DNA of 64,000 nt from Myroides phaeus (lineage in GTDB: Bacteria > Bacteroidota > Bacteroidia > Flavobacteriales > Flavobacteriaceae), in NCBI RefSeq assembly GCF_900099675.1, contig NZ_FNDQ01000002.1:168684-232683 (forward strand), given 5' to 3'. This document shows positions 34,832-44,589 of the stretch, piece after piece. Numbering within the stretch: position 1 is the stretch's first letter; every line of letters begins with the position of its first letter. The notes under the pieces were generated by a model. The model saw only the letters and a program-made list of their open reading frames with translations, was not told where the DNA came from and made no database searches. The position numbers and the translations under genes are program-made.

Positions 34832-35193
34832 GAATATTAAAACATAGGTTGTTTATCGGTATGTTGCTTCTTGGAGTTATAATATATATACTGCAACGAT
34901 TGGGGATAGTACTACCTTCTTTTGTCAATAATTATGTCAACGATTTATTAGCAGTACCTCTTACTGCGTGGCTTACTTTAGCCGTTTTAAAACAGTGGAA
35001 AGGATATATCTTTCTTTTATCTCCTTTGATGATTATGACTATTGTCTTTTATTTTTCAGTATATTTTGAATGGTATTTACCTCAGCATAATCCCAGATAT
35101 ACTGGCGATTTCATTGATGTTCTTTGTTATATCGCAGGTGGTATTGCTTTTTATTTTATCCAAAAGAAGTACATTCCATCTTCAAAGAAGTAA
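34828..35193 (+). CDS. Small membrane protein (four helices)
   Basis: A 121-residue membrane protein starting at a GTG that overlaps the previous stop by four bases; a longer reading from 34768 would lie within the upstream gene and is less likely. Four hydrophobic segments are visible, at about residues 8-25, 38-55, 60-80 and 95-113, and the tail KKYIPSSKK is positively charged. One negatively charged loop (PRYTGDFIDVL) lies between helices three and four. No family is recognised. Coupling to the zinc-ribbon protein suggests they work together. Confidence 0.75.
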   Translation: MRILKHRLFIGMLLLGVIIYILQRLGIVLPSFVNNYVNDLLAVPLTAWLTLAVLKQWKGYIFLLSPLMIMTIVFYFSVYFEWYLPQHNPRYTGDFIDVLCYIAGGIAFYFIQKKYIPSSKK

Positions 35194-35240
35194 TTCAGAA
35201 TAGTTTTTTTTCGTATTTTTAATTCAAAGAAGATTAACTT

Positions 35241-35474
35241 ATGAAAAAGACTTTTTACCAAATAGCGCTAATTTTATTATTAGTACTCCTTGTTTTATAT
35301 AGCTTTTATCAATTTTATTTTGAGGGGAAAGGAGTATCTGTTTTTGATTATAATACTTACTTAAAGGCAGTAGATTTTTATGTTTATTTAGGTATTTCAC
35401 TATTGTTTGAAGGTGCTTTAATATGGCTGGTACTTACTTTAAGTAAAGGGAAAGGACAACTCGAAATGAAGTAA
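35241..35474 (+). CDS. Small membrane protein (two helices)
   Basis: A 77-residue protein with two membrane segments, roughly residues 7-27 (IALILLLVLLVLYSFYQFY) and 47-68 (FYVYLGISLLFEGALIWLVL), joined by a loop with aromatic and acidic residues, and a positively charged C-terminus. It follows the four-helix protein by 47 bases in the same direction; no perfect -7 box lies between, so it is probably part of the same transcript, which then ends at the bidirectional terminator. No known family. Confidence 0.68.
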   Translation: MKKTFYQIALILLLVLLVLYSFYQFYFEGKGVSVFDYNTYLKAVDFYVYLGISLLFEGALIWLVLTLSKGKGQLEMK

Positions 35475-35491
35475 ATATTTAATTATCCTAT

Positions 35492-35535
35492 AAAAAAAAT
35501 CCGCTTCGGTTTAGTACTGAAGCGGAGTTTTTGTT
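35492..35535. terminator. Bidirectional terminator, small membrane gene / DMT transporter
   Basis: CCGCTTCGGT / ACTGAAGCGG (one G-T pair) around TTAGT, with an A-tract before and a T-tract after; serves both converging genes. Confidence 0.86.
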
Positions 35536-35551
35536 GTTATATAAAGTTGCC

Positions 35552-36451
35552 TTAAGTAGGCTTTTTATTAAATAGAATAACAAGTGTTACAGATAGTAAA
35601 ACAAACATTAGTCCAATACCTGAGATAAAATCAAAGTGTTCAGCAAAGAACAATGTACCTACTAATACAGCTACTACAGGTTCCATTGAACCTAAAATAG
35701 AAGTAATTGTTGATCCCGCGTGTTTTACTGCTAATACTAAGCATAAATCAGATATAAATGTAGCAAAGAAGCCCAATAAGATTAGGTTCATCCAGTCTTT
35801 ACTTAAAGTGATTGGTTCTATACCTGTTGTTACCAAACAATAGAATAAGAAGATTAAACAACCCATTAACAATACATAGAAAGTTAAAGAATCAAAGTTC
35901 ATATCGGCAATTCTCGACTTGTTTAAACCGACTATATATAGTCCGTATGTAAAGATTGTTATCGAGGCTAAGACAAGTCCTTTAAACAAAGCCGGAGATG
36001 GTTCTCCGTGCCAACACATCATTCCAACTCCTAATAGAGAAAGTACAGAAGCGATTAATAAGACTATTGATTTCTTTTCTTTGTAGAAAAGAATCATAAC
36101 TATACTTACAAAGATTGGATATAAAAAGTGAACAGTAGTTGCTAAACCACTTGCGATGTATTCATAGGAGTCAACAATAAACTTGGCTGTTGCGGCATAC
36201 AATAACGCCAAGAAAAAGACGACTGCTAAATCTTTAATAGCTATTTTTAAACTTGTTTTCTTATACACACATACGGCTCCCATTGTGGCAGAAGAAAATA
36301 GAAATCTGTAAAATAGGATGGTCGGTATGCCGATAGCTGCCACCCCTTCTGGTCGCAATTCAGGTACAATTAATGGCAAGGAAAACAAAGGCACCAAACC
36401 AAATGTACCAGAAGAAATTAATGCGAAAAAAATTCCTTTCAGGTTTTTCAT
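35552..36451 (-). CDS. EamA/DMT-family transporter, second copy
   Basis: A 299-residue drug/metabolite transporter with ten hydrophobic segments in two EamA repeats (about residues 5-135 and 150-290). Its start, GIFFALISSGTFGLVPLFSLPL, and ILGSMEPVVAVLVGTLFFAEH in repeat two are typical. It differs clearly from the transporter at 16519-17436 and is not a recent duplicate; the overall wording resembles the RarD/YicL-type group, so export of an amino-acid-like metabolite is plausible but unproven. It is monocistronic with a perfect -7 box on its own strand. Confidence 0.92.
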   Translation of the reverse strand: MKNLKGIFFALISSGTFGLVPLFSLPLIVPELRPEGVAAIGIPTILFYRFLFSSATMGAVCVYKKTSLKIAIKDLAVVFFLALLYAATAKFIVDSYEYIASGLATTVHFLYPIFVSIVMILFYKEKKSIVLLIASVLSLLGVGMMCWHGEPSPALFKGLVLASITIFTYGLYIVGLNKSRIADMNFDSLTFYVLLMGCLIFLFYCLVTTGIEPITLSKDWMNLILLGFFATFISDLCLVLAVKHAGSTITSILGSMEPVVAVLVGTLFFAEHFDFISGIGLMFVLLSVTLVILFNKKPT

Positions 36452-36483
36452 TGTTTTAAAAGTTACTTATTAAAAATTTGAGC

Positions 36484-36491
36484 CAAAGATA
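36484..36491 (-). promoter_or_regulatory. -7 box for the second DMT transporter (minus strand)
   Basis: Minus-strand TATCTTTG, an exact match, 32 bases upstream of the start. Confidence 0.55.
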
Positions 36492-36695
36492 CGGCATCTA
36501 ATAACGGTAGAAATGATGATGTAAATATTTGAGAATCTCTTAAATAATATAGATTTTAGGTATTCACGTTATTAACGAATAAGAGTTTTGAAAAATAAAA
36601 TAGCAAAGAGTTTCTGAATTATATTCAGATTGAATAATAGTCTTTTTAGACATCTATGTTTGTCATTAAATTGATAAAAGATGATTGTAAGAATT

Positions 36696-36762
36696 GTTAA
36701 GGTGATAATTTTCACTATGTTTAAGTGACAATACTGAAATAAATAGGGTTGTGCACCTTAAC
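36696..36762. repeat. 9-bp inverted repeat upstream of the M28 peptidase gene
   Basis: GTTAAGGTG (36696-36704) and its exact complement CACCTTAAC (36754-36762) flank 49 bases. A related GTTTAAGTG lies in between at about 36719. The downstream arm ends ten bases before the near-consensus -7 box (TATTTTG at 36772), so a regulator site or looped operator is possible. The rest of 36492-36807 shows nothing else. Confidence 0.45.
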
Positions 36763-36807
36763 TTTAATATGTATTTTGCCTCCTTCAAACTAATAGATCA
36801 AACAACT

Positions 36808-38373
36808 ATGAGAATTAATTTAAACTTGAATACTATGGTTAAACATAGTGTTCTTGGTATTGCACTTATGACAAGTGTTATGGCAACTGCACAAAAAGCA
36901 GACCCGATAGTAGATGCTATCGTGAAAGAGGGAACAGAAAATTCACAATTAAAGCAATATGCTTTTGAATTGATGGATGTAATTGGACCTCGTTTAGTAG
37001 GAACACCACAAATGATGGAAGCACATAATTGGGTTGTTAATCAATACCAAGCAATGGGACTTGAAGCTCGTAATGAAGCGTATGGAACTTGGAAAGCTTG
37101 GGAAAGAGGTACTACGCAAATTACAATGACATCACCACGTATAAAGTCATTAGAGGGAACGCAGTTGGCTTGGAGTCCGGCTACAAAGAAAAATGGTGTA
37201 GAAGGAGAGGTAATTGTTTTAGTAGATGCTAAGAATAAAGCAGAGTTTGACGCTTGGTTACCAAAAGTGAAAGGTAAGTTTGTAATGATTTCTCAACATC
37301 AGTTTTCTGGTAGACCTGATTATCAATGGAAAGAGTATGCAACAGCCGAGTCTTATGATAAGATGAAGGAGCAACGCCGAGTGGATGCAGAAGAATGGTA
37401 CCAGCGAATTGCTAACACAGGATATTCAGCTAAGGAATTACCTAAAGTTTTAGAAGAAGCAGGAGCTGTTGGAATTGTTATGTCGTATTGGACGGGTATA
37501 ATGGGGGCAAATAGAATTTTTGGAGCAGAAACAATAAAAGTGCCTACGATTGACTTGTCAGTGGAAGATTACGGATTATTGTTCCGTTTAGCGGAGAATG
37601 GTAAAGCTCCAAAGATTAATGTGAATGCACAATCAAAAGATTTGGGTACTGCAAAAACATATAATACTATTGCTGAGTTAAAAGGTGGAGAGAAAGCTGA
37701 TGAGTACGTTATTTTATCGGCACACTTAGATAGTTGGGATGGCGGAACAGGAGCTACTGATAACGGAACGGGTATTATCACAATGATGGAAGCTGCGCGT
37801 ATTTTGAAGAAAGTATTGCCTAATCCTAAGCGTACTATTTTAATCGGTAATTGGGGAAGTGAAGAGCAAGGGTTAAATGGTTCGCGTGCTTTTGTTGCTG
37901 ACCATCCAGAATTGCACAATAAAATACAGGTGGTATTTAATCAAGATAACGGAACAGGTCGTGTTGCTAATATTTCAGGACAAGGGTTTCTAAACTCATA
38001 CCAGTATTTGACAGATTGGTTACACGCAGTACCAGCTAAGTATAAGAATGAAATTAAAACACACTTTCCAGGTTCTCCATCAGGAGGAGGTTCTGACCAC
38101 GTGTCTTTCGTAAGTAAAGATATTCCTGGATTTATGTTGAGTTCTCTTGGTTGGGGTTATGGTGGATATACTTGGCATACAACAAGAGATACTGCTGATA
38201 AAATAGTTTATGATGATGTACAGAACAATGCTATTCTTATTGCAATCTTAGCTTATAAAGCAAGTGAGGAAGAAGAATTGGTAAATAGAGATAAGATTGT
38301 CTTGCCAATGAATAGTGAAGGAGAACGTCAAAAATGGCCTGAAGCAAAAGGTCCAAAGCGTACTGTAAATTAA
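36808..38373 (+). CDS. Secreted M28 zinc peptidase with protease-associated domain
   Basis: An exported carboxypeptidase Q/aminopeptidase-like enzyme of 521 residues. The start ATG opens MRINLNLNTM and a signal peptide ending SVMATAQ; an upstream GTG would add 19 residues before the promoter-like box and is rejected. The M28 metal residues are complete: His306 and Asp308 (SAHLDSWDGG), Asp318 (ATDNGTG), Glu352/Glu353 (SEEQG), Asp380 (NQDNGTG) and His457 (TWHTTRD). Residues 100-290 are an inserted protease-associated domain. The GSPSGGGSDHVSF stretch closes the active site. It has no lipobox, so it is released into the periplasm or, if it used a sorting tag, outside; no C-terminal T9SS domain is seen. 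Single gene, strong terminator. Confidence 0.93.
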   Translation: MRINLNLNTMVKHSVLGIALMTSVMATAQKADPIVDAIVKEGTENSQLKQYAFELMDVIGPRLVGTPQMMEAHNWVVNQYQAMGLEARNEAYGTWKAWERGTTQITMTSPRIKSLEGTQLAWSPATKKNGVEGEVIVLVDAKNKAEFDAWLPKVKGKFVMISQHQFSGRPDYQWKEYATAESYDKMKEQRRVDAEEWYQRIANTGYSAKELPKVLEEAGAVGIVMSYWTGIMGANRIFGAETIKVPTIDLSVEDYGLLFRLAENGKAPKINVNAQSKDLGTAKTYNTIAELKGGEKADEYVILSAHLDSWDGGTGATDNGTGIITMMEAARILKKVLPNPKRTILIGNWGSEEQGLNGSRAFVADHPELHNKIQVVFNQDNGTGRVANISGQGFLNSYQYLTDWLHAVPAKYKNEIKTHFPGSPSGGGSDHVSFVSKDIPGFMLSSLGWGYGGYTWHTTRDTADKIVYDDVQNNAILIAILAYKASEEEELVNRDKIVLPMNSEGERQKWPEAKGPKRTVN

Positions 38374-38390
38374 AAAAGATATTAAAATTC

Positions 38391-38423
38391 GAGAGGTGCT
38401 ATACTATAGCACCTCTTTTTTTG
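38391..38423 (+). terminator. Terminator after the second M28 gene
   Basis: AGAGGTGCTATA / TATAGCACCTCT palindrome followed by eight T. Confidence 0.86.
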
Positions 38424-38487
38424 TTTATAGAGTATAGTATTGTAGAGATAAAGACTTATTTTTATCTCAAAGTAATTTGAACGAATT

Positions 38488-41400
38488 ATGAGGAAAATAA
38501 ATATATTTTTAATGATACTCGCTCCAATAGTAGGGTTTGGACAATCATCAAATCCTAAAATAAAGGCATTGTGGGAGAGTATTGCTAAAAAAGAACAAGG
38601 CTACGAAGTAAAAAGCCTTGCGCCAGAAGTTAAGGAGGTTCTTGACTTATCGCGTAAAGAAAAAGACTACCCAAGTGTATTAAAAGCTCTTTTTTATCAA
38701 GCTAAGATTGATATAGCAACTAAAGATGATAGTGAGTTTAATGTAAACGAAGTTTTTCAGGTATTTGAAAAGGAACGCAAAACCGCTACTGGGGTTTATG
38801 CTGCTATGCTTGATGCGTATCAAGGGCAGTTATATGCTATTTACAAAAGTGAAAACTCATATAAGTTTAGAAATAGAACAGAGCAAGAAACAGATAGTGC
38901 AACTGATGTACGTTTTATGACATTGAGTCAGTTGGAACAACGCATTGATAACTTCTATTCAAGTGCTTTGACGCTTTTGGAAAAGAATTCTACTGTATTA
39001 GTAAAGGATTGGAAGGATATGTTTGTTTATGACAAAGATAGCAAAGTAGACTTTTCTAATTATACCTTGTATGAGGCTGTGCGTTTAGATTACGCTTCAG
39101 TTTTGTTGAATGGACTTTATGGCTTCGTGTCTCAAGCAGATCAAGACTTGAATAGAGATAAGGCGTATAAGTTAATCGATGAGGTTAAGAGAGAAGTGGC
39201 TAATCACAAGAATGTAGATTTAGTGATTTACACTGCTTTGTTTGAATTAGACTTTAGATATGATTGGACAGCAACTGCTAAAAACGATAAGTACAAGCAA
39301 TTGCTAAAAGACTATCCGTTAAACCTGGATTTATCAAAAGCATACTTACAATTTTTGTACAGACAGTTTGAACAGACGAGTGAAAATTCGGAGTTTAAAG
39401 TAGAAGGAACAGAGGTTATTGCTTATGCTCAAAAGGCATTAAGACTATTTTCTTTGTCAGCAGATAAAGGGCAATTAAAGATGTTTACAGATTATCAAAA
39501 ACTTGTAACTAATCCTGACTTGAGTGTATCTACAATTCAAATGCTTGATGTTAATGAAACTGCCCCATTAAACATCAGTTATAAGAATACAGATAAAGTT
39601 TATGTGCAAGTAGTTAAAATAACTGAACCTGTTGCTGATTATGTGTTTAAATATGATGTACACGAAAAAGAAGGGTATCAATATATTTCTACGAAAGATA
39701 AAGTAGTAGATAGCTATACTATTGATGTTAAGAAGTATGATGATTACAAAGTACATAGTACGCGTATTGCATTGAAACCATTAACAATGGGGCGTTATGC
39801 TATTATGACAAGTACAGCTCCTTTTGATAGATTGGAGAAAGATAAAGATGTTGTAAGTTATACAGAAGTTAGTGTTTCTGCTAATGTAATCATCTTAGGA
39901 GAAAACAAACTTCGTGCGTATAACCGTGCTACGGGAGAACCTTTAATGAATAAGCGTATTCGTGTATCAAATAGTATTTCTAATAAGAGAGATAAGAATT
40001 ATTGGGAAACTGTAATTACTACGGATTCAAAAGGAGAACATACGCTTGCTCTTGATATGCAATCTTCTCAACGTATTTATTCGATTGATGGGGAAGACGT
40101 GTTTTATAGAAATTATTATTATAACCCAAGAAAAGATAAATACAGCGATGATGTAGAGAGTATTTCAAGTAAATTGTTTACTGATCGTGGTATATATAGA
40201 CCTGGACAAACAGTTTATTTTAAAGCTATATTGACAGAAATAAAGGGACTTACTGAGAAGGTGTCTACAAATGTGAAATATACTGTTGAATTGGTTAATA
40301 CAAACAATGAAGTAATCAATAGTATTGACGCTATTTCAAACGAGTTCGGATCATTACAAGGGTCATTTGCTTTGCCTGCTTCTGGTAAGTTAGGAAACTT
40401 CTATATCAGAGTAAAAGGAATAGGTGGCTCTAAGATGTTTAAAGTAGAAGAGTACAAACGTCCAAAGTTTGAGGTAACAATGGATAGGGTAACAGAAAGT
40501 TTTCAGTTAAATGAAAAAGTATCTGTTAAGGGAAGTGCTGTTGCTTTTTCAGGGGCTAATATCGATAAGGCTAAAGTAACATATAAAGTAACGCGTGCTA
40601 CTTTATGGCCTTACTTACCTTGGTATAGACGTATGTTTATGCGTTATGAAAAACCAGAGTTGATTACACAAGGAGAAACAATCACAGATAAGGATGGTAA
40701 GTTTGTTATAGACTTTACTGCTATTCCTGCTAATGAGAAAAAGGATAAAGATAACCCTCGTACATATCGCTATGTGGTAAATGTTGAGGTAACGGATGTC
40801 AATGGAGAAACACATACAGAGTCGTCTTCTGTTACAGTAGGAGATAGAGGTGTATTGCTTGACTTAAAAGTAGGGGCTAATGTAACAGCAACGGACTTAG
40901 AAACAATCAAATTAAATACAACAAATCTGAATGGTGTTGATTATCCTGCTAAAGGAGAGGTTGCTATCTATGAGTTGAAAGCACCGTATCCAAAGCGTAT
41001 GCTAAATACAGGTTTGCGATCTGGAAATAAAGAGGAGGCATATACATACGATGAGTTTGTTAAGTTGTTTCCTTATTTACCTTATGCACAAGAATTAGAT
41101 CAAGCTACTTGGAAAGAAGGAGCTCAGGTTTTTAAAGCGAGTTTTGATACTGCACAAGCCAAAGAGCTTAATTGGAAAGATGCTGCTAAGTTAGCAAGTG
41201 GTACTTACATTGTAAAAGGGTTTGTATATGATAAAGATGGAGAGAAGGTAAGTGTAGATAAACAAGTCACTGTTGTAAATACAAATGAGAAAAATCGTCA
41301 GGTGTATGACTTGCTTGATGTACAAGGAGGCGATGGTGTTTACAAAGTTGGTGATAAGGTAACGTACTCTTTACAGTCGGGAGAAGAGAATACAATTGTT

Positions 41401-44400
41401 GTTGTTTCTGTCATTTCTAAAGAAAGTGTTGTTACTCAAAAAACACTGAAAGTAGGTAAGAAGGCTGTAAAGTTTGAAGTGCCTGTTAAAGATGAAAATA
41501 CTATTTCAGTGTATTTTTCAGCAGTGAAACACAACTTTTACCAAAATGATAGAAGGTTGATTAGTGTTAACAACGAAATAGGTAAACTAAATATCGAGGT
41601 TGGCTCATTCAGAGATAAGTTGGCACCAGGTCAGAAAGAAACGTGGACATTGACTATTTCAGGATTAGACAAAGACAAAGTATTGTCGGAAGTATTAGCA
41701 GGAATGTATGATGCTTCTTTAGATGAGTTTGCGTCTAATTCATTTGCTTCTTCTTTTTACAAGAGAAAGAAATACTATACTAATAACGATAGATTCAACT
41801 TCAATAATGCGTTCAATAATATTACATATACAAGTAATGCTGTAGGAAACTACTTTAGTTATGAGTCTGTGTATTTTGGTATGCCAATTACGTTAGAGAC
41901 TTTCAATATTGGATTTGCAAATACACAACGTATGATGTATAGAACGATGGCTAAGAGTGCTGATGCAAATTATGTAATGGGAGAAAGTGCTGTAATGGCT
42001 GCACCAAGTACACAAAAAGTACGTGGGAAAAGTGAAATGTCGTTTGGAAGTGGAGATGCCAATAATTCGCCTCTTCAAATTATAGATGGAGTAGTTGCAG
42101 AAGAAGGTGTAGAAGTAGATAGAAAAAATATAGTTGAAATGAAAGTATTGTCTCCAGAAGAGGCTACGGCTTTATATGGAGTTAGAGGTGCTAATGGTGC
42201 AGTATTGATTACAACGAAAGAAGGTGCTTTGGCAGAATTAGGGAATGTGGAAACAAGAACTAATCTGAATGAGACAGCATTTTTCTATCCACAGTTAAAA
42301 ACGGATAAGGAGGGTAATATCAAGTTAGAGTTTACAATGCCAGAAGCGTTAACGCAATGGAAGTTTATGGCTTTGGCTCATAGTAAAGATTTGCGTACGG
42401 GTTATATAGAGAAAAAAGTACGTACACAAAAAGATTTGATGGTTGTTCCTAATATGCCAAGATTTTTACGCCAAGGAGATGAGGTTGTAATTTCTAATAA
42501 GACAACAAATCTTTCTGATAAGGAAGTAAATGGAACAGTTGCTTTATTGCTTTTTGACGCATTTACAATGGAACCAATTGACGCTTCATTTGTTAATGAT
42601 GACAAAGTAAAAGCAATTGCTATTGGCAAAGGAGAATCAACGGTAAGTACGTGGACTATAAAAGTGCCTAATGGTATTCAAGCTGTGGTTTATCGCGTGG
42701 TTGCAAAAGCAGGGGATTTTAGCGATGGTGAGGAGTCAGCATTACCAATTCTTTCAAATCGTATGATGGTAACAGAAACAATGCCTATCTATGTGAAAGA
42801 AGGACAAAACAAGTTCTTCACGTTAGATAAGTTGAAAGAAGGTAATTCATCAACAAGCGACAATTTCTTATTGACATTTGAAATGACAACAAATCCATTG
42901 TGGAATGCTGTATTTGCGCTTCCGTCGTTGAGAGAGTATCACTCGTCAAATGCCAATGGAATGTTCAATAAGTTTTACGGGAATGTAGTTTCTACTTCTA
43001 TTATGAATAGCAATCCTCGTATTAAAAGTGTATTTGACAATTGGAATTCAAAAGGAGAGTTGGTATCTCGTTTAGAGAAAAATAAAGAATTGAGAAATAT
43101 CTTGATTGAAGAGACTCCTTGGTTAATGCAAGCAGAAAGTGAAGAAGAACAAATGAAGCGCATTGCTTTATTGTTTGACTTGAATAAAATGCAACAAGAG
43201 CGCACAGAGTCTTTTGACAAATTGCTTGAAATGCAAAATGCAGATGGAGGTTTCCCTTGGTTTAGTGGTAGTAACTCTAATTTATACATTACACAATCTA
43301 TCGTAGAAGGTTTTGGAAACTTGAAAAAGATGGGAATGTTAAATGAAGAGATGGGAGTTGCTTATAAAGGAATGCTGGATAGAGCAATTCAATTTGTAGA
43401 CCAAGAGCAGTTTAAAGCGTATGCGAAAATAAAGAAAACAGCAGTGGTGGATTACAACCCAATCAACCTTCATTATTTGTATGTGAGAAGTTTCTTTAAA
43501 GATGACTTTAAAATGAAAGAAGAATACGGTGTAATGCTTAATTACTATTTAAAAAATTTAGAGGATAGTAAACTTAATGTAGGTTTATACAGCAAAGCAA
43601 TGCGTGCGGTAGTAGCTAAACGATATGGTAAAAACCAGTTGGCAAATACAGCAATTAAGAGCATTATGGAGTTATCAGTAGATTCGGATGAAATGGGTAT
43701 GTATTGGAAAGAGAATAAACCGGGATGGTTCTGGTATGATTCGCCAGTAGAAACACAAGTGATGATTATGGAGGCTTACAGTGAGGTTGTTTCTAAAGAA
43801 GACAAAGCATTGGAGGAAATGAAAGTGTGGTTGTTGAAAAATAAACAAACAACAGCTTGGAACTCAACAAAGGCTACTACTCGTGCTATTTATGCTTTAT
43901 TGAATATTGGTAAGTCTTGGGCAGATTCTGATAAGGGAATTGCAGTAAAAGTTGGTGGTACGCCAATTGACTTAACAAAAGATAGTCAAATGGGAAGTGG
44001 TTACGTAAAACAGTCTTGGTCTAAAGGAGAAATAACTCCTCAATTGGCAACTGTTGAGGTAGAAAAAACTTCTCCTGGTGTGGCTTGGGGAGCAATGTAC
44101 TGGCAGTATTTTGATGATTTAGATAAAATCACAGCAGCACATACAGGAGTTAAGTTCAATAAACAATTGTTCTTACGTGTGAATACAGACAAAGGAGAAG
44201 TCTTGAGACAGATTACAACAGATACTCCAATTAAGGTTGGTGATAAAGTAGCAGTACGTTTAGAAATTGTTGTTGATAGAGATATGGACTTTGTTCACAT
44301 TAAGGATATGAGAGCAAGTGGTTTTGAACCAACAAATGTTTTCTCTGGTTATAGATGGAGAGGAGAGTTTGGTTATTACGAGGAAACACGTGATGCATCA

Positions 44401-44565
44401 ACAAATTTCTTTATCTCTCGATTAAACAAAGGAAGTTATGTTTTTGAATATGATTTAAGAGCAAATACAGCTGGTTTCTTCTCAAATGGAATTACTACAT
44501 TACAAAATATGTACGCTCCTGAAATGAGTGCGCATAGCGAAGGAATAAAAGTAGAGATTAAATAA
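38488..44565 (+). CDS. Alpha-2-macroglobulin family protein with TonB-plug-like segment, thioester lost
   Basis: A 2025-residue exported protein. The signal peptide ends GFGQ; there is no lipobox. The MG2 motif FTDRGIYRPGQTVYFK lies at about 564-580, the alpha-2-macroglobulin core with MPEALTQWKFMALAHSKD near 1285, and helical-repeat thioester-domain sequence from about 1480 to 1800. Where a reactive thioester CxEQ would stand, after LREYHSS, the residues are NANG (1488-1491), so covalent trapping is not expected. At 1195-1246 sits a segment like the plug of SusC-type receptors: PLQIIDGVV, then GVRGANGAVLITTKEG. Bacterial relatives protect the periplasm against proteases or aid surface assembly. 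It is monocistronic between terminators. What this variant does is unknown. Confidence 0.9.
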   Translation: MRKINIFLMILAPIVGFGQSSNPKIKALWESIAKKEQGYEVKSLAPEVKEVLDLSRKEKDYPSVLKALFYQAKIDIATKDDSEFNVNEVFQVFEKERKTATGVYAAMLDAYQGQLYAIYKSENSYKFRNRTEQETDSATDVRFMTLSQLEQRIDNFYSSALTLLEKNSTVLVKDWKDMFVYDKDSKVDFSNYTLYEAVRLDYASVLLNGLYGFVSQADQDLNRDKAYKLIDEVKREVANHKNVDLVIYTALFELDFRYDWTATAKNDKYKQLLKDYPLNLDLSKAYLQFLYRQFEQTSENSEFKVEGTEVIAYAQKALRLFSLSADKGQLKMFTDYQKLVTNPDLSVSTIQMLDVNETAPLNISYKNTDKVYVQVVKITEPVADYVFKYDVHEKEGYQYISTKDKVVDSYTIDVKKYDDYKVHSTRIALKPLTMGRYAIMTSTAPFDRLEKDKDVVSYTEVSVSANVIILGENKLRAYNRATGEPLMNKRIRVSNSISNKRDKNYWETVITTDSKGEHTLALDMQSSQRIYSIDGEDVFYRNYYYNPRKDKYSDDVESISSKLFTDRGIYRPGQTVYFKAILTEIKGLTEKVSTNVKYTVELVNTNNEVINSIDAISNEFGSLQGSFALPASGKLGNFYIRVKGIGGSKMFKVEEYKRPKFEVTMDRVTESFQLNEKVSVKGSAVAFSGANIDKAKVTYKVTRATLWPYLPWYRRMFMRYEKPELITQGETITDKDGKFVIDFTAIPANEKKDKDNPRTYRYVVNVEVTDVNGETHTESSSVTVGDRGVLLDLKVGANVTATDLETIKLNTTNLNGVDYPAKGEVAIYELKAPYPKRMLNTGLRSGNKEEAYTYDEFVKLFPYLPYAQELDQATWKEGAQVFKASFDTAQAKELNWKDAAKLASGTYIVKGFVYDKDGEKVSVDKQVTVVNTNEKNRQVYDLLDVQGGDGVYKVGDKVTYSLQSGEENTIVVVSVISKESVVTQKTLKVGKKAVKFEVPVKDENTISVYFSAVKHNFYQNDRRLISVNNEIGKLNIEVGSFRDKLAPGQKETWTLTISGLDKDKVLSEVLAGMYDASLDEFASNSFASSFYKRKKYYTNNDRFNFNNAFNNITYTSNAVGNYFSYESVYFGMPITLETFNIGFANTQRMMYRTMAKSADANYVMGESAVMAAPSTQKVRGKSEMSFGSGDANNSPLQIIDGVVAEEGVEVDRKNIVEMKVLSPEEATALYGVRGANGAVLITTKEGALAELGNVETRTNLNETAFFYPQLKTDKEGNIKLEFTMPEALTQWKFMALAHSKDLRTGYIEKKVRTQKDLMVVPNMPRFLRQGDEVVISNKTTNLSDKEVNGTVALLLFDAFTMEPIDASFVNDDKVKAIAIGKGESTVSTWTIKVPNGIQAVVYRVVAKAGDFSDGEESALPILSNRMMVTETMPIYVKEGQNKFFTLDKLKEGNSSTSDNFLLTFEMTTNPLWNAVFALPSLREYHSSNANGMFNKFYGNVVSTSIMNSNPRIKSVFDNWNSKGELVSRLEKNKELRNILIEETPWLMQAESEEEQMKRIALLFDLNKMQQERTESFDKLLEMQNADGGFPWFSGSNSNLYITQSIVEGFGNLKKMGMLNEEMGVAYKGMLDRAIQFVDQEQFKAYAKIKKTAVVDYNPINLHYLYVRSFFKDDFKMKEEYGVMLNYYLKNLEDSKLNVGLYSKAMRAVVAKRYGKNQLANTAIKSIMELSVDSDEMGMYWKENKPGWFWYDSPVETQVMIMEAYSEVVSKEDKALEEMKVWLLKNKQTTAWNSTKATTRAIYALLNIGKSWADSDKGIAVKVGGTPIDLTKDSQMGSGYVKQSWSKGEITPQLATVEVEKTSPGVAWGAMYWQYFDDLDKITAAHTGVKFNKQLFLRVNTDKGEVLRQITTDTPIKVGDKVAVRLEIVVDRDMDFVHIKDMRASGFEPTNVFSGYRWRGEFGYYEETRDASTNFFISRLNKGSYVFEYDLRANTAGFFSNGITTLQNMYAPEMSAHSEGIKVEIK

Positions 44566-44589
44566 TAGGTATAAGTGAATACCAAATAA

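Noticed and set aside
36751..36807. GTG start for the second M28 gene
   Set aside because: Would place the near-consensus -7 box inside the coding region and would bury the signal peptide.
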